Positions 11,688 through 22,844 of a stretch of DNA of 64,000 nucleotides are shown piece after piece. The position numbers and the translations under genes were made by a program. Numbering within the stretch: the first letter of the stretch is position 1; each line of letters begins with the position of its first letter. The notes below the pieces were generated by a model. That model had not been told where the DNA came from and made no database searches. It saw nothing but the letters and a program-made list of their open reading frames with translations. Origin of the DNA: Stromatinia cepivora. Lineage: Eukaryota; Ascomycota; Leotiomycetes; Helotiales; Sclerotiniaceae. The stretch spans positions 2,604,001 through 2,668,000 of the forward strand of contig RCTD01000002.1 in NCBI GenBank assembly GCA_014898415.1, given 5' to 3'.

Positions 11688-12968
11688 GATGAAGGATTGT
11701 TAACTGTTGCGATGAGATGATCTGATCTGAAATCTATCGAAGTAATATTGTAGGTTTGCGAAAGACAATACAGTCGCTCAAGGACGAGCAGCGAATAGTG
11801 AAAAGACGACGCATGTATATCACTTGGATGAAAGTGGAGAGAGGGGAGGGGTGCTCTAAATGGGATTCTGGAAGATCGTGGGATTCTGGTGGTGGAGAAA
11901 GGTAGATTAGGTTTTGTAACGGTACCTACTTAGGTAGTAGGTTATCTCTGGCCAGGTTGTCATTTTATCAGATTAGATAAGGTACGAAACATAAAAATTG
12001 ACAAAGCATCAAATATTTATTTAATTACTTATTAATTACATTACAAAGAAATATAAAATCCATTGTAACTTCTATACTTATTGAAACCAAAATTTATGTG
12101 ATAGGATTTATACCGTATTGGTCCTAGACTAGCTAGCTGTAGGTGCTCCCAAGTATTTCTCACACTCATAGATACTGTATGAGTATACATAGCGGGGGCA
12201 TTTACATATAAAATTGGTTGTCGCGTTTGTTTCTATGCTCACCTATGCTATGCTATAAGCTATGACCCATCTCCACAGGGCATTTATAGTTGTCGTTCTT
12301 TTTCATTGGTTCTTGGTATTCAGCCTCATTCTAAGCCTTACTTTTAGCCTTATTTTACTGATGAGGCTGAAATATTTCGTGTGTTTGTTTTCAGCTTACA
12401 TAATTAAAAGTCATTTGCTATATCTCACCTAATCATCAACCTTCACATCGCATCGCATCAGTTGACAATACATACCATACCTATGAGTCTTTGGTACTTA
12501 TTCATCTCGCAGCCTCGCTGTTACTTTGGAAAACATAATTCGTTTAACCCATTATCAAAATCTCCAATCATCCAAAACATTTCGAGTTGTGCTACATCGT
12601 ATTGATTTCGCACATGTACAGATCTCGAATGTTCCGATGCACCTCTTACCCATTTGACTCTTGCGCACTGATCCACCAGACCATCCAGCAGACGAAGTTG
12701 TTCCGCATGCACAGCAGCCTGCTTCAGCCTCGTGATGCCCAGAATCCATAGGATCCAACTCGTTTCCGAAACCATTATTAACATCAACGCCCTGCATTTT
12801 CATTATTTGAATCCCATCAATCCAAGTTTCTGACAGACTGCCAACCTCAACAAAATCATAAAGCAAACAAACTTTCCACAGATATACGATCGACTGAAGG
12901 AGGGACCTTGGATATCATTGACTGGAACTTTCGACTTGGGCCTGACGGCCTTTCCCTACAACAAAGAT
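11688..12968. other. divergent intergenic region between exchanger and sucrose symporter
   Basis: No supported gene. Its ends should hold the promoters of the two diverging genes. Minus-strand frames at 12521-12866 overlap one another, lack good ATG starts and lie in the leader of the symporter, so I treat them as chance. Confidence 0.5.
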
Positions 12969-14980
12969 ATGGCGGAAAATGACACAACGCGTTCTCGAGG
13001 GGAGGAACAGGGCGATGTACAAAGTTTAGACTCGGAAAGGGACAAAGATACTCGAATGGACGACCCAAAACCTGCCAATGAGCAGTCACCGCTTTTGTCC
13101 GCGTCCGAATCCGAAGAAGAGGAAGGTCTCATTAACGGTAGCAACATATTAAATGATGAACATGATACTTTTTCGGAAACAAAGGGAATATGGTATATGA
13201 TACTTCTGACCCTCAGTATAGGTGGTTTACAAGTGGCTTGGGGAGTGGAACTATCCAATGGAACTCCATATCTTTTATCATTGGGTTTGAGCAAGTCCTT
13301 GATGGCTCTAGTATGGATCGCCGGACCAATGTCAGGGGCTTTGGTTCAACCATATATTGGTATATTAAGTGATAGATGTCGATCACCATGGGGTAAAAGA
13401 CGACCTTTCATGGCTGTAGGTACCGCGGCTACCGTCCTTTCTTTAGTTTTCTTGGCCTGGGTAAGAGAAATAGTTGGAGGATTTCTAGGCCTATTTGGTG
13501 CAGATAAAGGATCAGAAGGCGTCAAAGTTACAATCATCGTTGTTGCTGTTCTACTAGTTTATATTCTAGATTTTGCTATAGCTACAGGTTTGTGCTAATT
13601 TACTAACACTAGAGAACTTACTAACTTTCCTTAGTGCAAGCTGCCATTAGAGCTTATATTCTCGATTGTGCCCCGAGTCATCAACAAGGTATTTGGTCAT
13701 GCAAAGTTCGTATTATCTGCAGACAGGCTAATATTCATCGATAGAAACTGCAAACTCCTTCGCTAGCCGCGTCATAGGTATTGGTAACATTGTTGCTTAC
13801 CTAGCTGGTTATATTGACCTAACAAAGTACTTATGGTTCTTTGGAAATACGCAATTTAAAATTCTTTCTCTGATGGCTTGCGTGGCTCTTTCTACGACTG
13901 TCACCATAAGCAGTGTCACCATTAAAGAACGTGATCCAAGTAATGAGCCAATTCCAGCCGAAGCGAAATCAGGACTCCTAGCATTTTTTAAGCAAGTCTT
14001 CAAATCTATTAGGCGTTTACCTCCTTTGACTCGTCAAGTTTGTGAAGTGGAGTTTTTTGCTTGGATCGGCTTCTTCCCTCAACTCTTTTATTCGAGCTCT
14101 TATGTCGGCGACATTTATGTTCAGCCATATCTAAGAGAAAATCCCAACATGACTCCAGCAGAAATCGACAAGCTTTACGAAAAAGCTACACGTGTTGGGA
14201 CTTTTGCTCTTTTGATGTACGCTATTACATCATTGTCTGTCAACGTCATTTTACCATTCTTCATCACCCCATCCTACGATACACCCTCGTCTTGTGGATC
14301 TATTTACTCGCACAAGAGTTACACAACACGTTTTTCACGCTTCATGGACAATCTCGCCATTCCTGGTTTGAACCTTCGTCGTGCATGGCTCATAAGTCAC
14401 CTACTTTTTGCAGCATGCATGTTTTCCACTCTTATCGTAACATCGATTGCAGGAGCTACCGTTTTGATAGCTTTAGTTGGTGTTTCATGGGCTATGACAT
14501 TATGGGCTCCATTCGCTATTATTAGCGCTGAAGTCAGTAAGCGTGATGCTGTACGCAGAGCACGACAACAATCGATGGTTGGTGAGGATGATTTGGATGA
14601 AGATCAAGCTGGTAAGTTTTTCTTTCATGACACATTCGACATGTCGTTCCTCTTCGCTTCTAATTACTAACAACACCCCAGGCATCATCCTTGGTATCCA
14701 CAACATGTCGGTAGCCGCACCTCAAATCATCGCTACACTCGGCAGCAGCGTAATCTTTAAATTTATGCAAAAGCCCCGTGGAATACCTGGAGATAGAAGC
14801 TTCGCTGTTGTTATGGCTGCAGGAGGTTTCAGTACTTTATTTGCTGCTTACCTTACTAGTAGAATTAAAGATGAAATTGAAATTCCAGGAGAGGACAATA
14901 GAAATAGGGAGAGGAGCCGAAGTAGGACGAGACTTAGTAGGAGAAGTACGGAGACTCCGCTTATTATGGCTAGTGGGTGA
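12969..14980 (+). CDS. GPH-family sucrose/disaccharide:H+ symporter
   Basis: Four exons, 12969-13587, 13635-13688, 13745-14611 and 14682-14980, give 612 residues; the introns are 47, 56 and 70 nt and the phases agree. The frame is open from 12918, but that codon is TTG; ATG at 12969 has G at -3 and +4. The protein belongs to the glycoside-pentoside-hexuronide group that includes plant SUT and fission-yeast Sut1. Visible signs are GVELSNGTPYLLSLGLSKS in TM1-2, GALVQPYIGILSDRCRSPWG with KRRPF in the TM2-3 loop, and WAMTLWAPFAIISAEV in a late helix. An acidic N-terminal tail of about 65 residues and a Ser/Arg-rich C-tail are cytosolic. It probably imports sucrose or a related alpha-glucoside with protons. 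Confidence 0.88.
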
Positions 14981-16226
14981 TGCGAAGGTGATAAATGTGG
15001 GGTAGGTCAAATGAACAGGAGATGCGGCTCGGATCAGGAAAGGTTGGCCTGCAGGCGGGTTCATGGGGTCAAAGTGTTCTGCTGGATGGAAGTGGAAGTC
15101 TCAGAGGAAGGGATAAGAGGGGGAGGAGGGGATTGGGATTTTGGCATGATGAAAGACATAGAGTGGAAACGAAGAATGAGTTTGGCTTTGACCTTTTTTG
15201 TACACGTACTATACCATCCATGCATTGAGATGTATATTATCTTTTATACTTATTGCGTTGCGTTGCGTTGTATTACCGTCTAAATTTGTGGATTCTGTGG
15301 TTTTGAAATGTTGATTTTTGGAATGTAACTTTTTATGTGTCTTGCATATGCGTAAAGGAAAGAATTGGAGGTTTATTTGAATGTGAATGTGAGTGTGAGA
15401 ATGAGTAAGAGTAAGTGGTTCGATGACGCAAGAGTACGAAGAAGGGATGAAAAAGATAATCGTATGATTCGTTTCAAGAGCTAGCTATGCTTCTCTCTAG
15501 AGCAAAGAGGCCAAGTAACTATTTACTCATTATCATTATCATGTATTTGAAAATTGTGACGGGGTTATGGATTTATAGTCAATACAGTAGTCAATACAAG
15601 CACCGTGCCCTCGTGCCCTGGTAGAGTAAATATTATGTAGGGGGTTAATCTTCGCAATGGTGATAGGGATCAGGATATGGTATAAAATGTTTTAGTTATG
15701 AAATATGGGTTTAAATACAGGTTTGGGTCGGGGGATAAAATATGATATGTGAGTATTCATTTTTGTGGTTGGTAGATTTGGGGCCGTGAATGTATCTTTT
15801 GCTTCTATATTTTATATTTTATTTTGTATTTCATTCTTTTGTTCTGTGATTGGGAATGCGGATGGATGTGTGCGTGTATGAATGTGATTTTGAGTATGAG
15901 TATGAATAATGATGTGAATAATAATCACATCCATATCCAGCGTCTTCAGAATCTATTTAAGAAATCATTGTGCTGCTTTTTTTTCCCCTCTTTTTTTCCC
16001 CTCCTTTTTTTGCGTTGGGTAGAACTACAACTACAGCTGCAGATATAATTATTACCACTGATATACAGATACAATAAGTACTGAGATTTTAAGATTTCAA
16101 TTTACGGGAAAGTTAAGATAGAATATTGAACTGGTTGGATGATATTAACCCAGGGAGATTAACTCAAGGAAATCACATTAACTCAGAACTTACTGTCACT
16201 AAGTTCAAGCAGAACAAATATCCAGC
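14981..16226. other. intergenic region
   Basis: No supported gene. It contains the 3' UTR of the symporter and a long pyrimidine tract of T and C runs at about 15975-16012, which sits in the likely promoter of the next gene. Confidence 0.5.
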
Positions 16227-19200
16227 ATGACATTCCCAGGGCCCACTCCCAACCTTAGAGATTCCGAACAGAGAGCTTCGATGTCGGGGCTAGAGCCTTC
16301 TACTTCATCGGTAATGGAATACGATTCCACAGCACCCACGACTCAAGATCCCACCGTGGGATACCAAAACCGGCCATATGAGGATAATGAGCAAAGAGGA
16401 CGTCCACGAACGAGATCTTCCGATTTCCACCCGAATTCTACCACCACGAACAACAATCCATCTCTCAACCCATCCCCCCCAATCCCAACCTCCCCACCCC
16501 TCCCTATCTCCATCCATCCACCCCCTCTCTCCTCTAACCCTATCGCCACAGAAAGAAATATCCACCCACCCCACTCCTTCACATCGATATCCCCGCCATC
16601 GACTCAAATCACCACACGACAGATACGAGAATATATAGCTATGTATCAACTTGTGCGCCAAAGGGATTTTGAGAGAGGTTGTATGGTTTATAATCATTCG
16701 TATTCGTTTTTGGTTTCGAGGGTTGGTGCGGTGGGTTTGGGGGGTGGTGGTTTGGTTGATGGGGAGGAGGAGGAGGGGGATGAGGATGACGAGGATGACG
16801 GTTTTGGTTCGGAATCAGATTTTAATTCTGAAGTTGTAGCTTCGCAGCAAGAAGTTGGTTTGGATCATGGAGGAGTGGGTAGCACATCTTTCATGCCAGT
16901 ACCCGCGCCTATCAGCCAAACATCCAGATTGAGGCATGTAGGATCAGCAGGAATAGGACCGCCAGCATCTGAATTTTATGCTGCGAGGAGGGAGAGGGGA
17001 GATCTGCGACGTCAACATCAAATTCAAAGTCCTCAAGTTCAACAAGAGCTAGCAAATGAATCGGTAGGAGTTGGATCACTACCCGCCGAAACACAAAATC
17101 TACCATCTGCAAGACAGAGCCTTCGTCCAGTCTTCCTATTCGGACCAGGAAGCTGGAATGAATTCGCATCAGAAGCTAGAGATCGCAGTACATCACCTCG
17201 CGCGAGAGGCAATGCACCTACAATTCCATCACCAATACAAACGCGAAATATCCACCAAGAAGATACCATCGTCTCCGCATACCCATATATTCCGGATCCA
17301 GCTTTCTCTCCACCAAGACCAATAAATGAACATCCTTATACTCAGAATTCCTCAGCCCAAGGCCTTCCACCTGTTGAAGACGATGGTACTTTATCACACA
17401 CACAACGCAGATGGATCTCAGCATCTATGAATGAATCTACATTAGTGTTCTCCGAGCGTAGTGACGTACTCACCTCACTCGCGCAAGCACGAAGTCAAGC
17501 GCCAGAACTCGAATCCAATTCGACCCGCGGACTCGAAGACCCATTTTTGGCCATTCCACCACCAGGTCCACGTCTAGATATAGAACGCAGCTTATTGCGT
17601 ATGGAGGAACGAATGCAAGACCTGGGTCAACGATACTCCTTTGAAGTTATGGAACGAATACATGTAGCTGAGACGGAGGGATCTGTTGAACAATTGGTGG
17701 TGATCAATAGACAGGAAGTTTATCCGAATGTTGCGGATTTACTTTTTCGGTTGCAGAGGGATCTCAATAGGATTAGAGAGGAGATGCGTAGGACTGCGGA
17801 AACGAGACCGGTGTCGCCTTCGAGTGAGGTGGGAGGTATGGGGACGGCAGAGTCGGGGTTTGATCAGGGAGTGGCGTTTATGAGATCATGGTCCCCAGTA
17901 AGCGCTTGGGGAGATAATCAGAATGCTCAACCCGTCCCAGCGATGCAAGAACAACTTTCTACTTTTCAAATGGATACACAGGATAACGAATCCAATCCAA
18001 GAACCGATATATCGCAAGATATATCGCCGCATGAAAGACATATTGCATCTCCAGATCCATCTCACCCTCGTATGTCCGCCGAACACGCAAATGAAATAGC
18101 GATTCTAGAAGCGAGGAGTCGAGCTAGTACCGAGAGAACAGAGCTTGAAATTACTCGGATGAGATGGACGGCCGGGCTCCCACCATCCCATAGATCGATA
18201 TTACCGCATGCGGGAAATGTTGGACACGCCTCTAGGAGTGCACCTCGGGTTCCAAACCAGACGAGCAGAGAAGCAAGCAATGCTACGAATGGAATAATGA
18301 GTCTTCATACACGTACACCACGCCTACGACCAAGTACCAGCTACGAAAACCTCCGTTTACACCGACAACTCGCTGCACTTCTTCCTTCCGACACTCAAAA
18401 TGGCGGTACATCTCAAATGCCCACTGCACCCCGTGAACGACTCTCCGATCCACAATTGAATCCCATTGATTTAGCACCAGATCCTGATCGGAGTACATCT
18501 CCACCTCCTCGAGTTCCTGACCCGCCCTCTAGGTATTCCTTTCAGTCTATTGCCTCAGACTCACGAAGCCCCTCTCCTCATCCTTTATACGAAAGCCACG
18601 GAAGTCCATCACGTGAGCGAAGTATATCTCCCATGGCCCGGCAACAATTAGACGCCATGAGATTATACCGAGACCACATACTATCACAGAAACCCATTAC
18701 CGTGCAAGACCATTTAACCAAATGGCAATTTTACCTTGAAAAGTCCGCTTGGAGAATAGATAGCTGGTCATCCGAAGAATGGATTCATCGCCAAGGGCAA
18801 TACACACTAACCCCTCCCGCTTCCAGCTCCATTTTCATCGAAGACGTTAGTGGGTCCATCCGCTCAGACGAGGAAATCCTCACTGCGTATTCTCTCTCTA
18901 TATCTTGTGGAGTTAAGGAAATCTTGAGATTGGTAGTAGAGGATGGGATGTGTGTTAGAGAAGCATGGCATTATGTAGAATTGTGGAAAGTGTTAATCTT
19001 GGAATGGCCGGTGGATAAATATCATGATGAGCATGGTTTAGTGCCGACAGATATGGTGATGGTGATGCAGGGGTTGGATAAGGGGTGGGGAAAGTGGAGG
19101 ATGAGTGGGAAGTGTAGAAAGGAATGTGGTAAATATCTTGTTACGAAGACGAATTATTGTCCTTTTCCTTCTGCGGAGATCCTGGCTGCAGCAGTGAGTT

Positions 19201-19784
19201 TCGGAGCTGTAACTGCGCAGAGTCTTCGGAATTATTTTGGTTCCAGACTCGTTCTTCTTGATGAGGAATGGAATTCCTTAGCAGCATTGAAAGGTAAAAA
19301 TTATTCCACGGCCCGCATACTCCACCTCGCAACGAATTTTGGCCTGGCATGTACCAAACTCGAAACAATAGTGGTCAAACCACCATTCGATGAATCAGAG
19401 AACGTAAAACGTAAGGAAATCTTCGAAAGACTTAAAGTGGAAGAACTGCTACTTGCAGGTCCACGTGGAGAATTGAGTGCACGAGATCATCAAGGACTCT
19501 TGGCGCGTGAAACGAGCGCTGAATATGTATTGGCGGAATACATGTTAGAGAGATTATTGGTACCTGAGGAACGAAGTCTGATTTTTCAGGCATTTGATAG
19601 AGGGGTTTCGTTAGACAGAATTTTGAGGGTGAGAAGGGACTGGGAGGTGGAATCGTATGAGGAGCGGATCGGGGCTATTTTGGAGGATAGGACGAGACAT
19701 GGAGATGAGGTGCAGAGTCGAATGCGTTTACAAGAAATGCTTAATGCTGAGCAGGTTGGAGAAGATGATGAAGTGGAGATTTGA
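16227..19784 (+). CDS. large unknown protein, mostly disordered, 1185 aa
   Basis: One uninterrupted exon from an ATG with A at -3. I do not recognise the family. Roughly the first 800 residues are low-complexity: Pro/Ser/Thr-rich at 60-130, an acidic Glu/Asp run near 190, then Gln/Ser/Arg-rich sequence with several Ser-Pro sites, likely disordered and phosphorylated. From about residue 810 the composition changes to an ordered domain with many Trp, Leu and Glu residues and a cysteine cluster (CRKEC, about residue 965); this ordered part ends in an acidic tail. There is no signal peptide or clear membrane segment. The abrupt change from disordered to compact sequence suggests a scaffold or regulator with a C-terminal functional domain. 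Function unknown. Confidence 0.8.
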   Translation: MTFPGPTPNLRDSEQRASMSGLEPSTSSVMEYDSTAPTTQDPTVGYQNRPYEDNEQRGRPRTRSSDFHPNSTTTNNNPSLNPSPPIPTSPPLPISIHPPPLSSNPIATERNIHPPHSFTSISPPSTQITTRQIREYIAMYQLVRQRDFERGCMVYNHSYSFLVSRVGAVGLGGGGLVDGEEEEGDEDDEDDGFGSESDFNSEVVASQQEVGLDHGGVGSTSFMPVPAPISQTSRLRHVGSAGIGPPASEFYAARRERGDLRRQHQIQSPQVQQELANESVGVGSLPAETQNLPSARQSLRPVFLFGPGSWNEFASEARDRSTSPRARGNAPTIPSPIQTRNIHQEDTIVSAYPYIPDPAFSPPRPINEHPYTQNSSAQGLPPVEDDGTLSHTQRRWISASMNESTLVFSERSDVLTSLAQARSQAPELESNSTRGLEDPFLAIPPPGPRLDIERSLLRMEERMQDLGQRYSFEVMERIHVAETEGSVEQLVVINRQEVYPNVADLLFRLQRDLNRIREEMRRTAETRPVSPSSEVGGMGTAESGFDQGVAFMRSWSPVSAWGDNQNAQPVPAMQEQLSTFQMDTQDNESNPRTDISQDISPHERHIASPDPSHPRMSAEHANEIAILEARSRASTERTELEITRMRWTAGLPPSHRSILPHAGNVGHASRSAPRVPNQTSREASNATNGIMSLHTRTPRLRPSTSYENLRLHRQLAALLPSDTQNGGTSQMPTAPRERLSDPQLNPIDLAPDPDRSTSPPPRVPDPPSRYSFQSIASDSRSPSPHPLYESHGSPSRERSISPMARQQLDAMRLYRDHILSQKPITVQDHLTKWQFYLEKSAWRIDSWSSEEWIHRQGQYTLTPPASSSIFIEDVSGSIRSDEEILTAYSLSISCGVKEILRLVVEDGMCVREAWHYVELWKVLILEWPVDKYHDEHGLVPTDMVMVMQGLDKGWGKWRMSGKCRKECGKYLVTKTNYCPFPSAEILAAAVSFGAVTAQSLRNYFGSRLVLLDEEWNSLAALKGKNYSTARILHLATNFGLACTKLETIVVKPPFDESENVKRKEIFERLKVEELLLAGPRGELSARDHQGLLARETSAEYVLAEYMLERLLVPEERSLIFQAFDRGVSLDRILRVRRDWEVESYEERIGAILEDRTRHGDEVQSRMRLQEMLNAEQVGEDDEVEI

Positions 19785-20323
19785 TAAAGTAATGAGATTT
19801 GGGATAGGTTGACTTGGAAGAATAGATAGATAGGTACTATAATGTCACATTGGATTTAAGAATATCACGACTTTTCATGCAAATGTCCTATACATGTAAG
19901 TGTAAAGGCATATTCGCGAGTAAGTGTAATGAATCATCAGTAAATCCATCTCTGAGTTTTGAATGATCAGGTGGAGTAAATGTTGATGCTGTTTCTCATG
20001 AGCAAACCATTGAAGTATTTAGCATAGATTGCTGCAACTTTGCATAACTGGACTACCAGCCAAGTAGAAACGATCTTTGATCCATGTACATGCTACATGC
20101 CACTATCTCCTCCAAATTGTCGATCCACTGTCCACTAATAAACGAATGTTATGTATTCTTTTCTTTCAAATGCCTGCCATATGTTGGTTGAGAACTCCCC
20201 CTCTGATATTGATATTACCGGATGGTTGACCCTTCTTACAGATGCTCCCATGAACCCAAAAAAGCGCCTCAACTCCAATCTCTATGTCATACAAATCCCC
20301 AATACCATACCTATGCCTCCAAA
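19785..20323. other. convergent intergenic region
   Basis: The 3' ends of the large unknown gene (plus) and the TPR gene (minus) face each other here. I see nothing else in it. Confidence 0.5.
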
Positions 20324-20935
20324 TCAAACATGTAACGTCTTCTTTTCCTTCGCCTCAATCTCCCTCAACAAAGCCACCAAATCCCCTTCATTATTCTCCA
20401 TCTCCAATCCCCTCCCAAGCCACTCCTTCGCCTCCTCCAACCTCCCCATCTCCATCAAACATCTACCCCTCCTCCACCACGCCTTCGCATTTCCACCCCT
20501 CTTAGCCTCAACGCTACACTCCGCATCCATAGCTCCCTCAACCCAATTTTGCAACGCCATATGCGCCTGCGCTCTATTCGCATACAATCCCGACACCTCA
20601 TCTCTCACCAATCCACAAGGTTCCCAAAGGGGCCTGCTGAGCGCCATTTGTAAACCAAGAGTGTACATTTTTATTGCTTCTCCATGTCTGCCTTTGCGAA
20701 ACTCGCCATTTCCAGACTCCCGCAATTTGGTGATGTTGGCAGAGCGTTTGGGGTTTACGGGGACGGGCGGAGGAGGAATTCCCATCGGTGATTCCATTGC
20801 GATGAGCGTGCGGCAGAGGTTATTGATTGTTTCTAATTCTTCATTGAGGGCTTTGGAGTTGGAGGAAGTCGATATGGTTTTTGATTTGTGATCGATATGT
20901 AAAGGTAAGAGGGTAAAAGTTTCAGTTTCCTCCAT
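20324..20935 (-). CDS. SEC72: Sec72-like TPR protein of the ER translocon
   Basis: A single exon of 203 residues starting at ATG 20935. The C-terminal 130 residues form tetratricopeptide helices: LRESGNGEFRKGRHGEAIKM, then GLYANRAQAHMALQNWVEGA, then AWWRRGRCLMEMGRLEEAKE. The spacing and the GLYANRAQAHMALQNW wording match fungal Sec72. In yeast, Sec72 joins Sec62, Sec63 and Sec71 on the cytosolic face of the ER and helps post-translational translocation. No membrane helix is present, as expected for the soluble subunit. The length is close to that of yeast Sec72 (193 aa). Another cytosolic TPR co-chaperone is the main alternative. Confidence 0.82.
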   Translation of the reverse strand: MEETETFTLLPLHIDHKSKTISTSSNSKALNEELETINNLCRTLIAMESPMGIPPPPVPVNPKRSANITKLRESGNGEFRKGRHGEAIKMYTLGLQMALSRPLWEPCGLVRDEVSGLYANRAQAHMALQNWVEGAMDAECSVEAKRGGNAKAWWRRGRCLMEMGRLEEAKEWLGRGLEMENNEGDLVALLREIEAKEKKTLHV

Positions 20936-21809
20936 TTTGGCGATTGCAGTAGAATGATTCGACTCCTATGTAGATTGATGATCGCAAATTGTCATATAGG
21001 TAAGTTGTCGATAGTAGTTTTGGCTATTTGTAATGATGGTGGTGTACGTGTTGTCCTTAAAATATTCAAGAAGTTCAAAAGCTGTCCTTTCACTAGAGTA
21101 CGATCAGCCTCGCTTACCTAATTCAAATCAGTCATACGGAAGGTTTTCATTGTTGTCCTCAAGCTAACACCCCCTCCGGCTCAAATGACTGTGAAAACAA
21201 TAAGCACATACAAAAATGAAGTATGTGATACACAAATCACTGATGATCTGCTCGAAAGCATTACTCACTTCTAAGATTCAACGAGTCTATTTATTTATTG
21301 TATATTTTTCCATTTCATTTCAATACATACATGCATACATACATACTTCCATACATCAACACCTTCATACCTTCATACATCGATACATCGATACATCCAT
21401 ACATCTATATATCCATACTCCTATATATCCATACCTTCATATCTTATAAACAAATCCCCCAATAAAGTTATCGACAACAAGGCTTTTAAGGAAATACATC
21501 GACAAGTAATAAAACAAATTCTTTGGGAGAATACATGGAGAGTAATACAATAAATCCCTCGGAAAATCAACATCTACAAATAATCACAAAAAAATCCACC
21601 TCTACTCTCTCCGTAAAAATGTTTCAAACATAACAGCTTCCAAATTCCAACTCAATGCTGGACCGCAGTCATACAGTGTTGGTCAATTATTCTTTCTCTT
21701 CTCTTGCCTCTTGTCCCGTGGACCATACTTGGTGACATGAGGCCCATAGGCGATTGAGAAAGAACAACATGATTGTATGAGCGCCTTCGGCTCATTCCGC
21801 ACTCGGAGC
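20936..21809. other. intergenic region with CATA-type microsatellite
   Basis: No supported gene. A degenerate tetranucleotide repeat of CATA/TACA units runs at about 21325-21440. The plus-strand frames across it are simply the repeat read as Ile/His/Tyr. Confidence 0.6.
21325..21440. repeat. degenerate CATA/TACA microsatellite
   Basis: Repeated ATACATAC, CATACCTTC and ATCGATACATCC units make up about 115 bp. It lies between two convergent or tandem minus-strand genes and overlaps no supported coding region. Confidence 0.85.
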
Positions 21810-22844
21810 CTAAGAAGCTTTCATGCTTGCTTCTTTAGCCTCCCAAGCCGCGAGAGCTCTTTTCATGTTTTCTTGACGAGCCTTGAGATCTCTCCTGTAC
21901 TCTTCTTGTCGAGCCTTCTGGAGAGCCCTCTTCTCTAATTCTTGAGCCTCGTGAGCTCTCTTCTCTAATTCTTGAGCCTTGCGAGCTCTCTTCTCTGCTT
22001 GCAGAACCTCATGAGCTCTCTTTTTCTCCTCTGCTCGTTGAATGAGGAAAGCTCTTTTCCTTGCTTGTTGAGCCTCGCGAGCTCTTTCCTCTGATTCTTG
22101 AGCCTCTTGAACTCTCATCTCTTGCTGTTCAGCCTCGTCAGCTCTCGCCTGTGCTTGTAGAGCCTCGAGAGCTCTCCCCGCCTCCTCTACTTCTTGAGTG
22201 CGGGGAGCTCTCTCCCTTGCCAGTTGAGCCTCGCGAGCTGTTTTAGCTTCCTCTGAACTGCTGGATGAGTTTATGATCTTGAGTTTTATCCGAGGCCGTT
22301 GCTGGGTGTCTGGAAGCCTGAGTCTCAGTTTAAGCCGAGGCACTGGCCCGGCGGCTGGAGCGACTGCAGGGACTGGATCGACTGGAGCAACTGGGACGAG
22401 TGCAGTCGCATTCGGGCTGGGCTGAACACGCTTCCGCTTCTGCGGTCGTTGTTTGCCAGCAGCAACATCCTCAGATGCATTTCCCTTCGTTTCTGCCTTT
22501 TGCGCTTCATACGCTTCTGTAGTCTTGACTCGCTTGTTCGGGGTAGGGGCAGCTGGTATTGCCTTTCGCTTTCTTTTTGCATTATGCACTGCTTCTGCTT
22601 CTATTGCCTTCACAGACTTGGATAATATTCGCCCGCTGATTGACTTCTTGACAGCAGTCTTTTCTCCTGCTTGATCGCCACCCATTTCCGAGGCATTAGA
22701 TGCCCCTCTACCAACTCCAACTTCTTCTCCGTCCGGGGAAGGGGTGGTGATCGGCGAAGGGGTGTTGGTCGAGGAAGAGGCAAGGGTAGATGGCGTGTAG
22801 GCTGAGGCCTCGTTTGACGTCGGGTTTGGTTCTGGAAATGACAT
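21810..22844 (-). CDS. unknown Lys/Ala/Glu-rich repeat protein, 344 aa
   Basis: A single exon. The frame opens at 22883 on TTG; the first ATG is at 22844, so I use that. The first 75 residues are Ser/Thr/Pro-rich. Two basic clusters follow, AKRKRKAI near 80 and KRKRV near 140, which could be nuclear localisation signals, then a Pro/Ala/Val linker. The last 130 residues consist of about ten degenerate decapeptides of the type KRAHEAQELE, with regular Arg/Glu/Ala spacing that predicts a long single alpha-helix or coiled coil. The repeats are encoded by about 30-bp DNA units at 21850-22250. I do not recognise the family. A nuclear structural or chromatin-associated role is possible but is inference. 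Confidence 0.65.
   Translation of the reverse strand: MSFPEPNPTSNEASAYTPSTLASSSTNTPSPITTPSPDGEEVGVGRGASNASEMGGDQAGEKTAVKKSISGRILSKSVKAIEAEAVHNAKRKRKAIPAAPTPNKRVKTTEAYEAQKAETKGNASEDVAAGKQRPQKRKRVQPSPNATALVPVAPVDPVPAVAPAAGPVPRLKLRLRLPDTQQRPRIKLKIINSSSSSEEAKTAREAQLARERAPRTQEVEEAGRALEALQAQARADEAEQQEMRVQEAQESEERAREAQQARKRAFLIQRAEEKKRAHEVLQAEKRARKAQELEKRAHEAQELEKRALQKARQEEYRRDLKARQENMKRALAAWEAKEASMKAS
21850..22250. repeat. 30-bp coding minisatellite
   Basis: Units containing GAGCTCTCTTCTC and TTCTTGAGCCTC recur about every 30 bp, most regularly at 21900-22010. They encode the decapeptide helix repeats of the overlapping gene. Copy number could vary between strains. Confidence 0.75.

Noticed and set aside
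12521..12866. Overlapping minus-strand frames with several Cys
   Set aside because: They lie in the leader of the symporter, overlap one another in different frames and lack a good ATG.
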